Shown: positions 47,327 to 59,500 of the stretch, piece by piece
How the letters are laid out: each line of letters starts with the position of its first letter
How positions within the stretch are numbered: the first letter of the stretch is position 1
From: Siphonodentalium dalli
Taxonomy: Eukaryota; Mollusca; Scaphopoda; Gadilida; Siphonodentaliidae
Length of the DNA stretch: 64,000 bases
Assembly (NCBI GenBank): GCA_032622095.1
Contig: CP136068.1
Span: forward strand, 138,143,989-138,207,988
Direction of reading: 5' to 3'
Notes under the pieces: model-generated
What the model was told of the DNA's origin: nothing
The model's input: only the letters and a program-made list of their open reading frames with translations
Database searches by the model: none
Position numbers and translations under genes: made by a program

Positions 47327-47760
47327 CAGATGTGAAAATTTTATTTCTGAGGGAATTCTTGGGTTAAAATAATATAAGAAATGGAATGACGTGTGATTTT
47401 TTATTTTTATATGATTGAAAAAATAACATATCTTCTACAGGAAAACACAAACACATTTCAGAATAGAAATTGGGGGGGGGGGGGTCTAGCAGCAAGCAAA
47501 TATCCGCTTTTGTTGAGCCATCTCCTCAGATGTGAAAATCTTATTTCTGAGGGAATTCTTGGGTTAAAATAATATAAGAAATTGTATGACGTGTGATTTT
47601 TCTATTTGTATATGATTGAAAAAATAACATATCTTCTACAGGAAAAGCTAATATAATCAGTGAATTGTTTTTTCTCCAAACACATTTCAGAAAAGAAATT
47701 GGGGGGAGAGGATCTAGCAGCAAGCAGATATCCGCTTTTGTTGAGCCATCTTCTCAGGTC
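47327..47760. repeat. Direct ~200-230-bp repeats with poly-G, unit 2
   Basis: Counterpart of 26397-26832; the poly-G run near 47471 is shorter. Confidence 0.85.
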
Positions 47761-48655
47761 TGTGAACTTATTATCTGAACATTTCCCACCACGGCCACCA
47801 ATGAATATGACTCATTCTGATTTTGTGGCATATGTGTTTCTGCCTGTTGTCTGCTTTTGTTACCTGAACACCCCTCCAAATGAATGATATATTGTTCCAC
47901 TGTATTGGTGTTTCCAATTTAAGTGAGCAACCTAGATATGGAACAAGAACATCGCTAGGGCGTGGCAAAATACGCCCTTTAGCCTTTTTGAATTGTACTA
48001 CCTCAAAATAAAATAACACTTTCAGCTAAATTTGAAGAATATCTGATATACCCCTAATTTCAATGCCAAAATGTGGTCAAATTCTAAGTCGAAAAATGGC
48101 CGTAACTCATTCGAAATAATTAAACAGAGCCTATATTACAACTTGACCTGTAGTTTTAGCTGGGAAATACACATACCAGCTTTGGTTCAGATCAAATAAT
48201 CGAAACTGGAGTTATCGGTTGGAAACCGAAAATGTTAACAGTCGGTCAAAGTCGAAAAAGGGCCGTAACTCATGTAAAAATAATTGGATGGAACCCTTAT
48301 TCGAACTTTGCCTGTATCTTTAACTGGGAAATACACATACCAACTTTGGTTCAGATCAAATAATCCAAACTGGAGTTATCGATCGGAAACAAAAAATGTT
48401 AAGGGACGGACGGACAGACAGGGTGTTTCAAGGGTTAGTTCTTGACAAAAAACAGAGAATAACTTTAAGGTATATGGGGCCAAGCGTCACTCGCTGGCAA
48501 TGATATTGCTTACATGCATATTGTTCATACAGGGCACCAAGGATCTCCACAACTGGCTAATTATTTTGAGTTTTACTTCACACGTTAAACAATATTTTAA
48601 TCTAGTAGAGGTCTACTCAAGTGGAAAAGAGAGAGAAAGTGTGTCAAAACAACAG

Positions 48656-48786
48656 TAATGCTCTAATAATCGGCTCCTTAAACACAGCAGAATTATGGGT
48701 AAAATTTCAAGCCATATTTCAGACTAAATCCTTAAAAATTACCCATAATTCTGCTGTGGTTAAGGAGTCGATTATTTAGGACATTA
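48656..48786. mobile_element. Hairpin MITE flanked by TA, unit 2
   Basis: Counterpart of 27728-27858 with the same arms. Confidence 0.75.
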
Positions 48787-48817
48787 CTCTATATATTGAA
48801 TGACAGCTTAGCACGTA

Positions 48818-51104
48818 TGATCACTGTCCAAAGAATGAATACAAAATTGTACATAGTTGGTGCATCTTACATAGTTATATAGGACAGCAAGAAGACATAC
48901 ACAAAACAGTCATACAGATGGAAAGGTAAGTAAGTATAATGTTTTATTCTCAGCTATTATTCATGGGACATGAGAAAACGTATATACAATTCAGAACTTT
49001 CCAGTGGTTTGTTCCGAATATTGGAACTTACAGTAATTACACTTGAAGTACATATATAAAATATAATATAAGACAATATAAGAAACAAGCATCAGTTACG
49101 ATCAGTTACGACCCAATATTACATTATCATGTCCGGAAAGAAGTAAAGAAAACAGAAACGTTTCAATAGATCTATCTAAAGATTCTAACCAAATGAAATG
49201 AATTACATTGTCTAATATCAGGCTGGTAAGACGAATAAAACGCTGTATTGTTGTTTGACACATCTTACATTTTAGTAGCTTAGGGCCGATACTTTCAATC
49301 AGTGACATGTTTTTCAAGTTCAAAATGTTTTACATCATCCCGAATAAATAATACAGAAAGTATAGTACAAAGAATTAATACAAAACCATAAATAGTGCAC
49401 CTTATATAGTTATATAGGACAGCAAGCAGACATACACAAAACAGTCATACAGATGGAAAAGTAAGTAAGTAATCAGAAGTAATGCTTTATTCTCAGCCAT
49501 TATTCATGGGACACGAGAAAACGTATATACACTTTATGCAGAGGAGAACTTTCCAATGGTTTGTTCCGAATATTGGAACTTACAGTAATTACAAGTACAT
49601 ATATAACATACAATGGAAACAAGCATCAGTTACGATACAATATTACATTATCATGTCCGGAATAGAAGTAAAGAAAACAGAAACGTTTCAATAGATCTAT
49701 CTAAAGATTCTAACCAAATGAAATGAATTACACCCACTTCATTCTCTATAGTAAATTGCCGTTGAGTTTATCAAAGCTAATGTAATTATATCGGATAATT
49801 ACATTAGGTCGAGATTTTATCAGTGCAACAAAAACGACCCAAACGTACTTGAGTATAATTACATTAGGAAACCGAGATTATTCCTTAATGAATTACATTG
49901 TCTAATATCAGGCTGGTAAGACGAATAAAACGCTGAATTGTTATTTGACACATCTTACATTTTAGTCGCTTAGGGCCGATACTTTCAATGAGTGACATGT
50001 TTTTCAAGTTCAAAATGTTTTACATCATCCAGAATGCCTAATATACCCAAACAAAATAATACAGATAGTAAAGTACAAAGAATGAATACAAAACAATAAA
50101 CAGTGCACTTTACATAGTTATATAGGACAGCAAGCAGACATACACAAACTTGCCTTACTATTGATGCCTGGGCGGCGACGGGAAGACGGCCAGTTAGGTC
50201 ACGCCATCGCCCGGATTTTGTATGTACATCGCACTATATTTTTATGTTTGTCCAGTATATATCCATTACCCAATAAACATGAACATAAACATAAACAAAC
50301 AGTCATACAGATGGAAAAGTGAGTAAGTAATCAGAAGTAATGCTTTATTCTCAGCCATTATTCATGGGACACGAGAAAACGTATATACACTATATGCAGA
50401 GGAGAACTTTCCAATGGTTTGTTCCGGATATTGGAACTTGCAGTAATTACAAGTACATATATGACCCGCCATATCAAATCCAGTCGTAAGTCGGGATTTG
50501 TTTACCCTGTGCCAATGCATTCTCTTATATATGCGAGTCGACCATAGGTCGCCTCGCATATATAAGAGAATGCATTGGCCTAACAATTTTTTATCATTTG
50601 TTTTAAATAAATGTTTCTTAAAATTTTTAGGACATAAAATAAAAAACATCCATTACCCTGCAGGGAGCCCCACACATATATAGAAGCATATAGAAGAGTG
50701 TCATCTGCTCATGTTTGTCTGGGGCTCTGTATGGATGAAATTATAAAATTGATAAAGAATACAAGAAAAAATTATTAAAATTGTAAAAAATTGTTAGGCC
50801 AATGCATTCTCTTATATATGCGAGGCGACCATAGACTCGCATATATAAGAGAATGCATTGGCACAGGGTAAAACAAATCCCGACTTACGACTGGATTTGA
50901 TATGGCGGGTCACATATATATATAACACACAATGGAAACAAGCATCAGTTACGACCCAATATTACATTATCTGTCCGGAATCTGTCTGAAGATTCTAGCG
51001 AACAAAAGAACGAAAAGAATTTAATTCAACAATTATAACATCAGGCTGGTAAGACGAAGAAAATTCTGAAAAGATGTTTGACATAAATTATCTTACCATT
51101 TAAT
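48818..51104. repeat. ~530-bp tandem family, unit 2, with the same three insertions
   Basis: Counterpart of 27890-30170. The insertions lie at 49733-49886, 50149-50297 and 50463-50911, each at the same site as in unit 1. Confidence 0.9.
50463..50911. mobile_element. 449-bp double-palindrome foldback, unit 2
   Basis: Counterpart of 29529-29977. The left flank keeps 'acatatat' and the right flank 'acatatat'. All four copies of the inner palindrome arm are retained. Confidence 0.88.
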
Positions 51105-51182
51105 CCGGTAGGAATTATAGATCAAATGACCATGTTAACACTCCCCTGTCAATATTCATATATTTTTATTTAACTGAAATAT

Positions 51183-53220
51183 CACACTGGAGATCCGTGA
51201 ACTCGATTACCGGTTAAGCGAACTAAGCACAACGGTCATTTGTTTACATTTTCACGTCGAAGCTGCTCCACAAAATCGGTGAGTATTAAACAAAACAATG
51301 CTTTTCGTCCATATCAGATTAATTTATAAGGTGCGAGAATGAACCATCTATGGGAAGAAGTAATCCGTTGCCGAAATAATGTCTTATTCATGTAACAAAA
51401 GAGATTTGTATGCCTTATTTCTAGAATAATTGTCATGTTTACGATTTAAATCGTTTGGTGAGACCCTGTCGGTCGCTCTTTGAATGTATGTTATTTGTCT
51501 CCAAATAGGCTAGCATCTCAGCATAATTAGCTGTTGAACCCAGCTCTTAGAACAAGCTGAAAGGCACGTATAAGGTATGCGTTTTGAAATCGAGTATTAT
51601 TTCTGCAAGAACTCGCACAACGGTTACGAGAACCACGCGCATATGTTAAGGAAACATGTTTAGTGCCACGCACACCGGTCAGAAATATTATTAAAAAATA
51701 TTAGCTCCTCCATAAAATGGTCGACATGGAGTATCCCTGTGAGTTTTCAGTAACATAATGTATACAGTAATTATATTATGGCGAAGTAATACACACATAG
51801 TGCCACAAATGCGCACGTGTGTCCGCGTATAACATATACAAGAACTAGGACCGTACTTCTTTGTCCACATATAATAGTATTTTCTTCACAAATATGATAT
51901 TATTTCAGATGAAAGTCTGAGTGTCGTATAGAATCACCTAGAGATTTAACACTGTATACGATTCTATCATTGGTCTCATTCAGCAACATGTTTATGCTAA
52001 AGGAAGTATGCAGGATAGTGCTTCAATATATCGCAAGTCGCTTTTGTCTGTTCATTTGGGAAATGCAACTATGTGCATAATAACGTTATCTTCTTGTCCA
52101 TGCGCTTGTAACCCTTCGCTGATAGATAGATGGATGCCGAACCATACAGATGCAGTTATAGTCCGACGAATTTCGATAACTTACAATCAACAATCGACCA
52201 CACGTGTGTTGAACATCCGAACACAGCGGTGTGTTACTTGCAGTACCGTTTAGAGGACAACACTGGAAGGATTGGCTATTTGGAAAGGAAACATCCAGCA
52301 CTGATTCCAAGAGTATTAAAAGAACAGAAAAAGCGTTTGGTTGTTAATGGAGATAACTGGTTAGTTTTTGTTGACTGCGAAGGCTCAAAACGTCGGAAGA
52401 TTGATCATCCACATTTAAATTTAGATCTGTCCAGTAAAGACAACGACGATGAGACTGACGACAGAGAGGCTGACAATATTTCAACAACAAAATGCATATA
52501 TTTGGAAATTAGACAATGTATGCGAACGCCTGAACGATTCAAATTCAAATTCAAATTAAATCATGACAACATTGTTCTAAAACAGAAATTGCATTGTTTA
52601 TAACAACAATAGGCGGTTGGTTGGGCACTAAAATACATGCAATATGTTATAGATGGTGTTTCAACTAACATAGACCATTTAGCCATCACATTTCGTCAGC
52701 ATGATTTACCTTGCAGCATAGAACATCGGTGGCTTAACCGATGCGCGTGGTATCGATAACCGTTGTGCGTGGTTTAAACCATTTTTGAGTAACCGTTGTG
52801 CGAGTTCATTCCGAGCTTCAACGCTCGAGTTGATTATGTCGGTTTTCGTCGGTGACCCACTTTCACGCGAAACGCTGGGCATGTGAATATCGTGGTGGAT
52901 GTTTGTGCTGTCAGATATGGGTGCCAGTTTTTATCTAGGTCAACAGGCAACTGTGTGAAGATCCATTGAACCAGACAGTTTACACGAGTCGGGGGGATAT
53001 TTTTCATTTATCAGCCCATATACAAACAAATTTGATTAAACACTGGTGTTTTAACGATCATGTCATAGAACCATTATCTATATAAACAATGAACTCAGAA
53101 AATATTTGAATTATGGCACATTACATGGGTATATATCATAAAGATTACACTTACCATATGTCACGCTTAACCGTTGTTCGAGTTCTTAACCGGTAATCGA
53201 GTTCACGGATCTCCAGTGTG
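51183..53220. mobile_element. 2,038-bp TIR DNA transposon, unit 2
   Basis: Same length, terminal repeats and 'aatat' duplication as the copy at 30249-32286, so it was carried along by the segmental duplication rather than inserted independently. Confidence 0.85.
52130..52603 (+). CDS. 157-aa transposon protein, unit 2 copy
   Basis: Same reading frame as 31196-31669 with two residue changes visible: Asn82 to Asp and Ser85 to Gly. Finger-like residues Cys8, Ser11, His24 and His29, the KRRK patch and the acidic run are unchanged. No frameshift or stop has accumulated since duplication, which is expected for so recent a copy and is not evidence of function. Confidence 0.5.
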   Translation: MDAEPYRCSYSPTNFDNLQSTIDHTCVEHPNTAVCYLQYRLEDNTGRIGYLERKHPALIPRVLKEQKKRLVVNGDNWLVFVDCEGSKRRKIDHPHLNLDLSSKDNDDETDDREADNISTTKCIYLEIRQCMRTPERFKFKFKLNHDNIVLKQKLHCL

Positions 53221-54150
53221 AATATGCACCCTCGGGGAAATTGCTGTAGCATTAAATTTTCACCTCGGATCCTTGGGGACTTTCAGTATGCTGTTCTAAA
53301 CATATTCGCCTACAAATTCTGATAAAAATCTTTTCAGTGGTATTTTTTTCCTTAGTTCACAACCCGATTTTGATAAAGTTTGAACGTTTTTTGAGCTTCA
53401 TCGTTTCAGAAGAATTCAATAAACCATAAAAAAGACACTCTAGATGGATTTTTCCAGATCGATTTGTCAATACATGTATATTTCATCCGGTATTCACGTA
53501 ACTTTGGACAGAATATTACAAAAATTATATTCATAGCACATGGTGGCGCCCATACCTGACCGGGGCCAATCATGAATTGTTGACATCCCTTTGGGCTTAT
53601 ATTTTGCCCACTTCATAGTTTCAATGCCTAATCTATGATTTGATGTCCGAATTATCTGAACGAGGTAATTGAATTGAAAGTTAATTCAACATAAAAATGA
53701 CTGTGATGGAAATTTTTTCAAGTTACGTAGAATTCTTCTGGTGAAGATTGAGACACTTCGCTATTCCACTGAAGGAAAACATTGTCAAGTAGTTCTTTTG
53801 TGCATACACAGAAGTTTATAATTCGTAACTGGTAAATGTGTTTTCCAGTTGTCTTCACAAAAGTGTCTTCCATGCAATGAAGTTATCGTAATATTTTGAC
53901 ATCGCCCTTCATATAGCTAAAATTATCTTGTACAACTTTAAGGGATGATTACTTTTTTTATCTTTAGGCGCCTCCAAAATGAGGTCATTAATATGTCAAT
54001 TTCAACACGCAATGAACATCTTCATAGCTCACAATAAACAATATAATTTGGAGTACTCATTTTCATGTTCGTTAGACGCTTACATAATTTGAGATGGACA
54101 GCCTCGTTGTCGCGTGTAGTCTCAAAACCCCATGATTCACATAAGGATTA

Positions 54151-54290
54151 ACTGTCATGTGGACTGTTTTTATGGAGATGTAACCGTGAGGTAAGTGGTT
54201 ATAACTTGTGTAAAACCCGAAGGGTTTTACATACAAGTTATGACCACTTACCTCACGGTTACATCGCCATAAAACAGTCCACATGACAGT
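54151..54290. mobile_element. 140-bp Tourist-like MITE, unit 2
   Basis: Counterpart of 33218-33349 with 'tta' on both sides. The loop reads 'taaaacccgaagggtttta', making the palindrome complete; unit 1 has lost 8 bp of it. Confidence 0.85.
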
Positions 54291-56542
54291 TTATCGTTAT
54301 ATTTATAGACATTTTGCGAAAAAGCCACTTTTGTAAATGTATTTAAATCGAAAAGTCTATCGTGACAAAACAAGCCCAAAATATCCCATAGCACCCTTGG
54401 CAAAAGTTAACAGGAACAATTGAAACCCGATGATTTATTAAGTCAATCCTGCGCGAATCCAAATGCGCCCAAAACATTACGCGTTCGTCTTTCCAAACCC
54501 AAATGACGTTTCGATGTTGTTATGAGCTTTCAGTTATACGCTGTTGCGCATTTACCGAGAAATAACTGCAACTAGCCACGTGGGCGCCGACCAATCAGAA
54601 TGCTGGATTAGTGATAATAACATGCACGTAGTGTGTTAATATATACCCATATAACAGAATGGGTTGTACGTGGTAACACACAGTTGTAATGCTAGGTCTA
54701 CAGAGAGCTGATGATTTCTCACCTTGGACAGAAGTCCGTACATATACATGTATAGCTTCTGTCGATTTCATATTTACCGACTTGATTGTCCGACAGAGTC
54801 GTCCATTGTAAAACAATATTCAATGCCGAAATAAGGAAACTGTTAAGCTCGCTCTAATTTATCATTACGGGTGGGGGGGGGGGGGCATGTATACAAGAAA
54901 TCACAACACACATAATATTCACACAATCGTATACGCCCACATGTGTATGACTAAATAAATGTAATCACAAGCTGTCAATCCACGGAATGCTATAACACAA
55001 TGGTTGTCACATATTTAGAAACTAAAGTTATATATCTATAACATGAAAACTATTCAATGCCTCCTGCGATATAAAAGGGAATTCCGGTGCATGTTGCATC
55101 AAAAGGCAGGACTGTCCTGCCAATAACCTGTCGATTGCTAATTAACATTCAGTACACATGACTCGGTCGTGCTAACAGAACACATAATATCCACACAGTC
55201 GTATACGCGCACATGTGTATGGCTATATAATTTAATCACAAGCTGTCAATCCACGGAATACTATAAAACAATTGGTTGTCACATAATTAGGAACTAAAGT
55301 TATTCTCTATAACATGAAAACTACTCGATGCCTCCTGCGATATAAAAGGGAAATTCAGTGCATGTTGCACCAAAAGGCAGGACTGTCCTGCTAATAACCT
55401 GATTGCTAATTAACCATAAGTACTTCAGTACAGATAAGTAACTAGATAAATCATCATGTCTCGGTCCTGCTAACATTTGCAAAGTCAATGAAGTTTCAGA
55501 ACATAACAATTCGTGTCAAAGCCAAAATTTATCTGCAATATGTGCTCGGATGCTGCTTACGGTGGAGTTTGGGACTCGCCACTTGATCAATCGATAATTT
55601 GATTTGATCTACAGCGTGTCAGTTTCAAACTTATACACTCTACCTTCTACTCATGGTGGTGCTCCTGTGAAATTATAAGAATTAACTCTTGATTCGATTA
55701 AGGTTGAGCGTTATAACGGAAAAGTTAAACCCGAATTTGCTATAACGTTATAGAACTTGTCTTCACACTTTTCGCTGATAACTGTATAACATTAAATGAA
55801 ACAAGAATTATTTCTTACAGATGTTTCTGTCTCTTCCCAAACACGTTTGATATAGTTTCCGGGGTATCAAATACTAGATATGAGTCGAACATACCTGTCC
55901 GGAAACGCGTCTATCAATTAATATTGATTTTATATCGATATTTTCTTATTCAATGTGATAATCAAGAGGGACATTTGTTGTTATTATTTTTAGTTTTTAA
56001 ATAGAGTTATCACGCATGGTACAGACGAACGCGAGATGTAAATTGTCCCAAATTGATTTTATATTATTATACAAGAAAAGTCTAAATAAAATCAATATTA
56101 ATTGATAGAAGTGTTTCCATACATGGGTCTTCGATTCACATTTATTATTTCATTCTCAACACTATATAAAACTTTAAATATATCAACACAAAGATGCATG
56201 GTTAGGCAGGACGGTTGGACAGGAAGGTATATTCATATTAAAATTGAAATAGATGAACTCTTTATCCGCTTTTATAATGATGTCAATATTTCAGATTTTA
56301 AGAAAATTCAGGACTTGTGCATTTTACTGAAAACAGTATACATTCTAATCTTCTGATGATTTCATCATTTATTCTGGTTAAAATAGTCATGAAACGGTGA
56401 AAAAAATTACATTATCCCACAATTATTAGCTTCAATCCGAAAAGTGGCCAGAATTACTATAAAAGACGAAAAATAAAATATATTGATAGAACAATCGTAT
56501 TTCTATGATAATTTCCTCCATTTTGCCGGCGAAAAAACTGAT

Positions 56543-59500
56543 CGAATAAGATCATGTCCGGTCTCATAATGGCCATTATAGAATAAGACCCTGTTTGGTC
56601 TCATAATGGCCGTTATAGAATAAGACCCTGTTTGGTCTCATAATGGCCGTTATAGAATAAGACCCTGTCCGGTCTCATAATGGCCGTTATAGAATACGAT
56701 CCTGTCCGGTCTCATAATGGCCGTTATAGAATAAGATCCTGTCCGGTCTCACAATGGCCGTTATAGAATAAGATCCAGTCCGGTCTCATAACGGCAGTTA
56801 TAGAATAAGACCCTGTCCGGTCTCATAATGGCCGTTATAGAATAAGATCCTGTCCGGTATCATAATGGCCGTTACAAAATAAGATCCAGTCCGGTCTCAT
56901 AATGGCCATTATAGAATAAGACCTTGTCCGGTATCACAATGGCCGTTACAAAATAAGATCCAGTCCGGTCTCATAATGGCCATTATAGAATAAGATCCTG
57001 TCCGGTATCATAATGGCCGTTATAGAATAAGATCCAGTCCGGTCTCATAATGGCCATTATAGAATAAGATCCAGTCCGGTCTCATAACGGCAGTTATAGA
57101 ATAAGACCCTGTCCGGTCTCATAATGGCCGTTATAGAATAAGACCCTGTCCGGTCTCATAATGGCCGTTATATAATAAGATCCTGTCCGGTATCATAATG
57201 GCCGTTATAGAATAAGATCCTGTCCGGTCTCATAATGGCCGTTATAGAATAAGATCCAGTCCGGTCTCATAATGGCCGTTATAGAATAAGACCCTGTCCG
57301 GTCTCATAATGGCCGTTATAGAATAAGACCCTGTTTGGTCTCATAATGGCCGTTATAGAATAAGACCCTGTCCGGTCTCATAATGGCCGTTATAGAATAA
57401 GACCCTGTTTGGTCTCATAATGGTCGTATAGAATAAGACCCTGTCCGGTCTCATAATGGCCGTTATAGAATAAGACCCTGTTCGGTCTCATAATGGCCGT
57501 TATAGAATAAGACCCTGTCCGGTCTCATAATGGCCGTTATATAATAAGATCCTGTCCGGTATCATAATGGCCGTTATAGAATAAGATCCTGTCCGGTCTC
57601 ATAATGGCCGTTATAGAATAAGATCCAGTCCGGTCTCATAATGGCCGTTATAGAATAAGATCCAGTCCGGTATCATAATGGCCGTTACAAAATAAGATCC
57701 TGTCCGGTATCATAATGGCCGTTATAGAATAAGATCCATTCGGTATCATAATGGCCGTTACAAAATAAGATCCTGTCCGGTATCATAATGGCCGTTATAG
57801 AATAAGACCCTGTCCGGTCTCATAATGGCCGTTATATAATAAGATCCTGTCCGGTATCATAATGGCCGTTATAGAATAAGATCCTGTCCGGTCTCATAAT
57901 GGCCGTTATAGAATAAGATCCAGTCCGGTCTCATAATGGCCGTTATAGAATAAGATCCAGTCCGGTATCATAATGGCCGTTACAAAATAAGATCCTGTCC
58001 GGTATCATAATGGCCGTTATAGAATAAGATCCAGTCCGGTCTCATAATGGCCGTTACAAAATAAGATCCTGTCCGGTATCATAATGGCCGTTATAGAATA
58101 AGATCCTGTCCGGTCTCATAATGGCCGTTATAGAATAAGATCCAGTCCGGTCTCATAATGGCCGTTATAGAATAAGATCCAGTCCGGTATCATAATGGCC
58201 GTTACAAAATAAGATCCTGTCCGGTATCATAATGGCCGTTATAGAATAAGATCCAGTCCGGTCTCATAATGGCCGTTATAAAATAAGATCCTGTCCGGTA
58301 TCATAATGGCCGTTATAGAATAAGATCCTGTCCGGTATCATAATGGCCGTTATAGAATAAGACCATGTCCGGTCTCATAATGGCCGTTATAGAATAAGAC
58401 CTTGTCCGGTCTCATAATGGCCGTTATATAATAAGATCCTGTCCGGTTTCATAATGGCCGTTATAGAATAAGATCCAGTCCGGTCTCATAATGGCCGTTA
58501 TACAATAAGACCCTGTTTGGTCTCATAATGGCCGTTACAGAATAAGACCCTGTCCGGTCTAATAATGGCCGTTATATAATAAGACCCTGTTTTGTCTCAT
58601 AATGGCCGTTACAGAATAAGACCCTGTCCGGTCTAATAATGGCCGTTACAAAATAAGATCCTGTCTGGTCTCATAATGGCAGTTATAGAATAAGACCCTG
58701 TCCGGTCTCACAATGCCCGTTATATAATAAGACCCTGTTTGGTCTCATAATGGCCGTTACAGAATAAGACCCTGTCCGGTCTCATAATGGCCGTTACAGA
58801 ATAAGACCCTGTCCGGTCTCATAATGGCCGTTATAGAATAAGACCCTGCCTGGTCTCGTAATGGCCATTATAGAATAAGATCCTGTCCGGTATCATAATG
58901 GCCGTTATATAATAAGACCCTGTTTGGTCTCATAATGGCCGTTACAGAATAAGACCCTTTCCGGTCTGATAATGGCCGTTACAAAATAAGATCCTGTCTG
59001 GTCTCATAATGGCAGTTATAGAATAAGACCCTGTCCGGTCTCACAATGCCCGTTATATAATAAGACCCTGTTTGGTCTCATAATGGCCGTTACAGAATAA
59101 GACCCTGTCCGGTCTCATAATGGCCGTTGCAGAATAAGACCCTGTCCGGTCTCATAATGGCCGTTATAGAATAAGACCCTGCCTGGTCTCGTAATGGCCA
59201 TTATAGAATAAGATCCTGTCCGGTATCATAATGGCCGTTATAGAATAAGATCCAGTCCGGTCTCATAACGGCCGTTATAGAATAAGACCCTGTCGGTCTA
59301 ATAATGGCCGTTACAAAATAAGATCCTGTCTGGTCTTATAATGGCCGTTATATAATAAGAACCTGTTTGGTCTCATAATGGCCGTTACAAAATAAGATCC
59401 TGTCTGGTCTCATAATGGCAGTTATAGAATAAGACCCTGTCCGGTCTCACAATTCCCGTTATATAATAAGACCCTGTTTGGTCTCATAATGGCCGTTACA

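Noticed and set aside
52130-52603. Two residue changes and an intact frame between transposon protein copies taken as selection for function
   Set aside because: Divergence between the units is too low for an intact frame to be informative.
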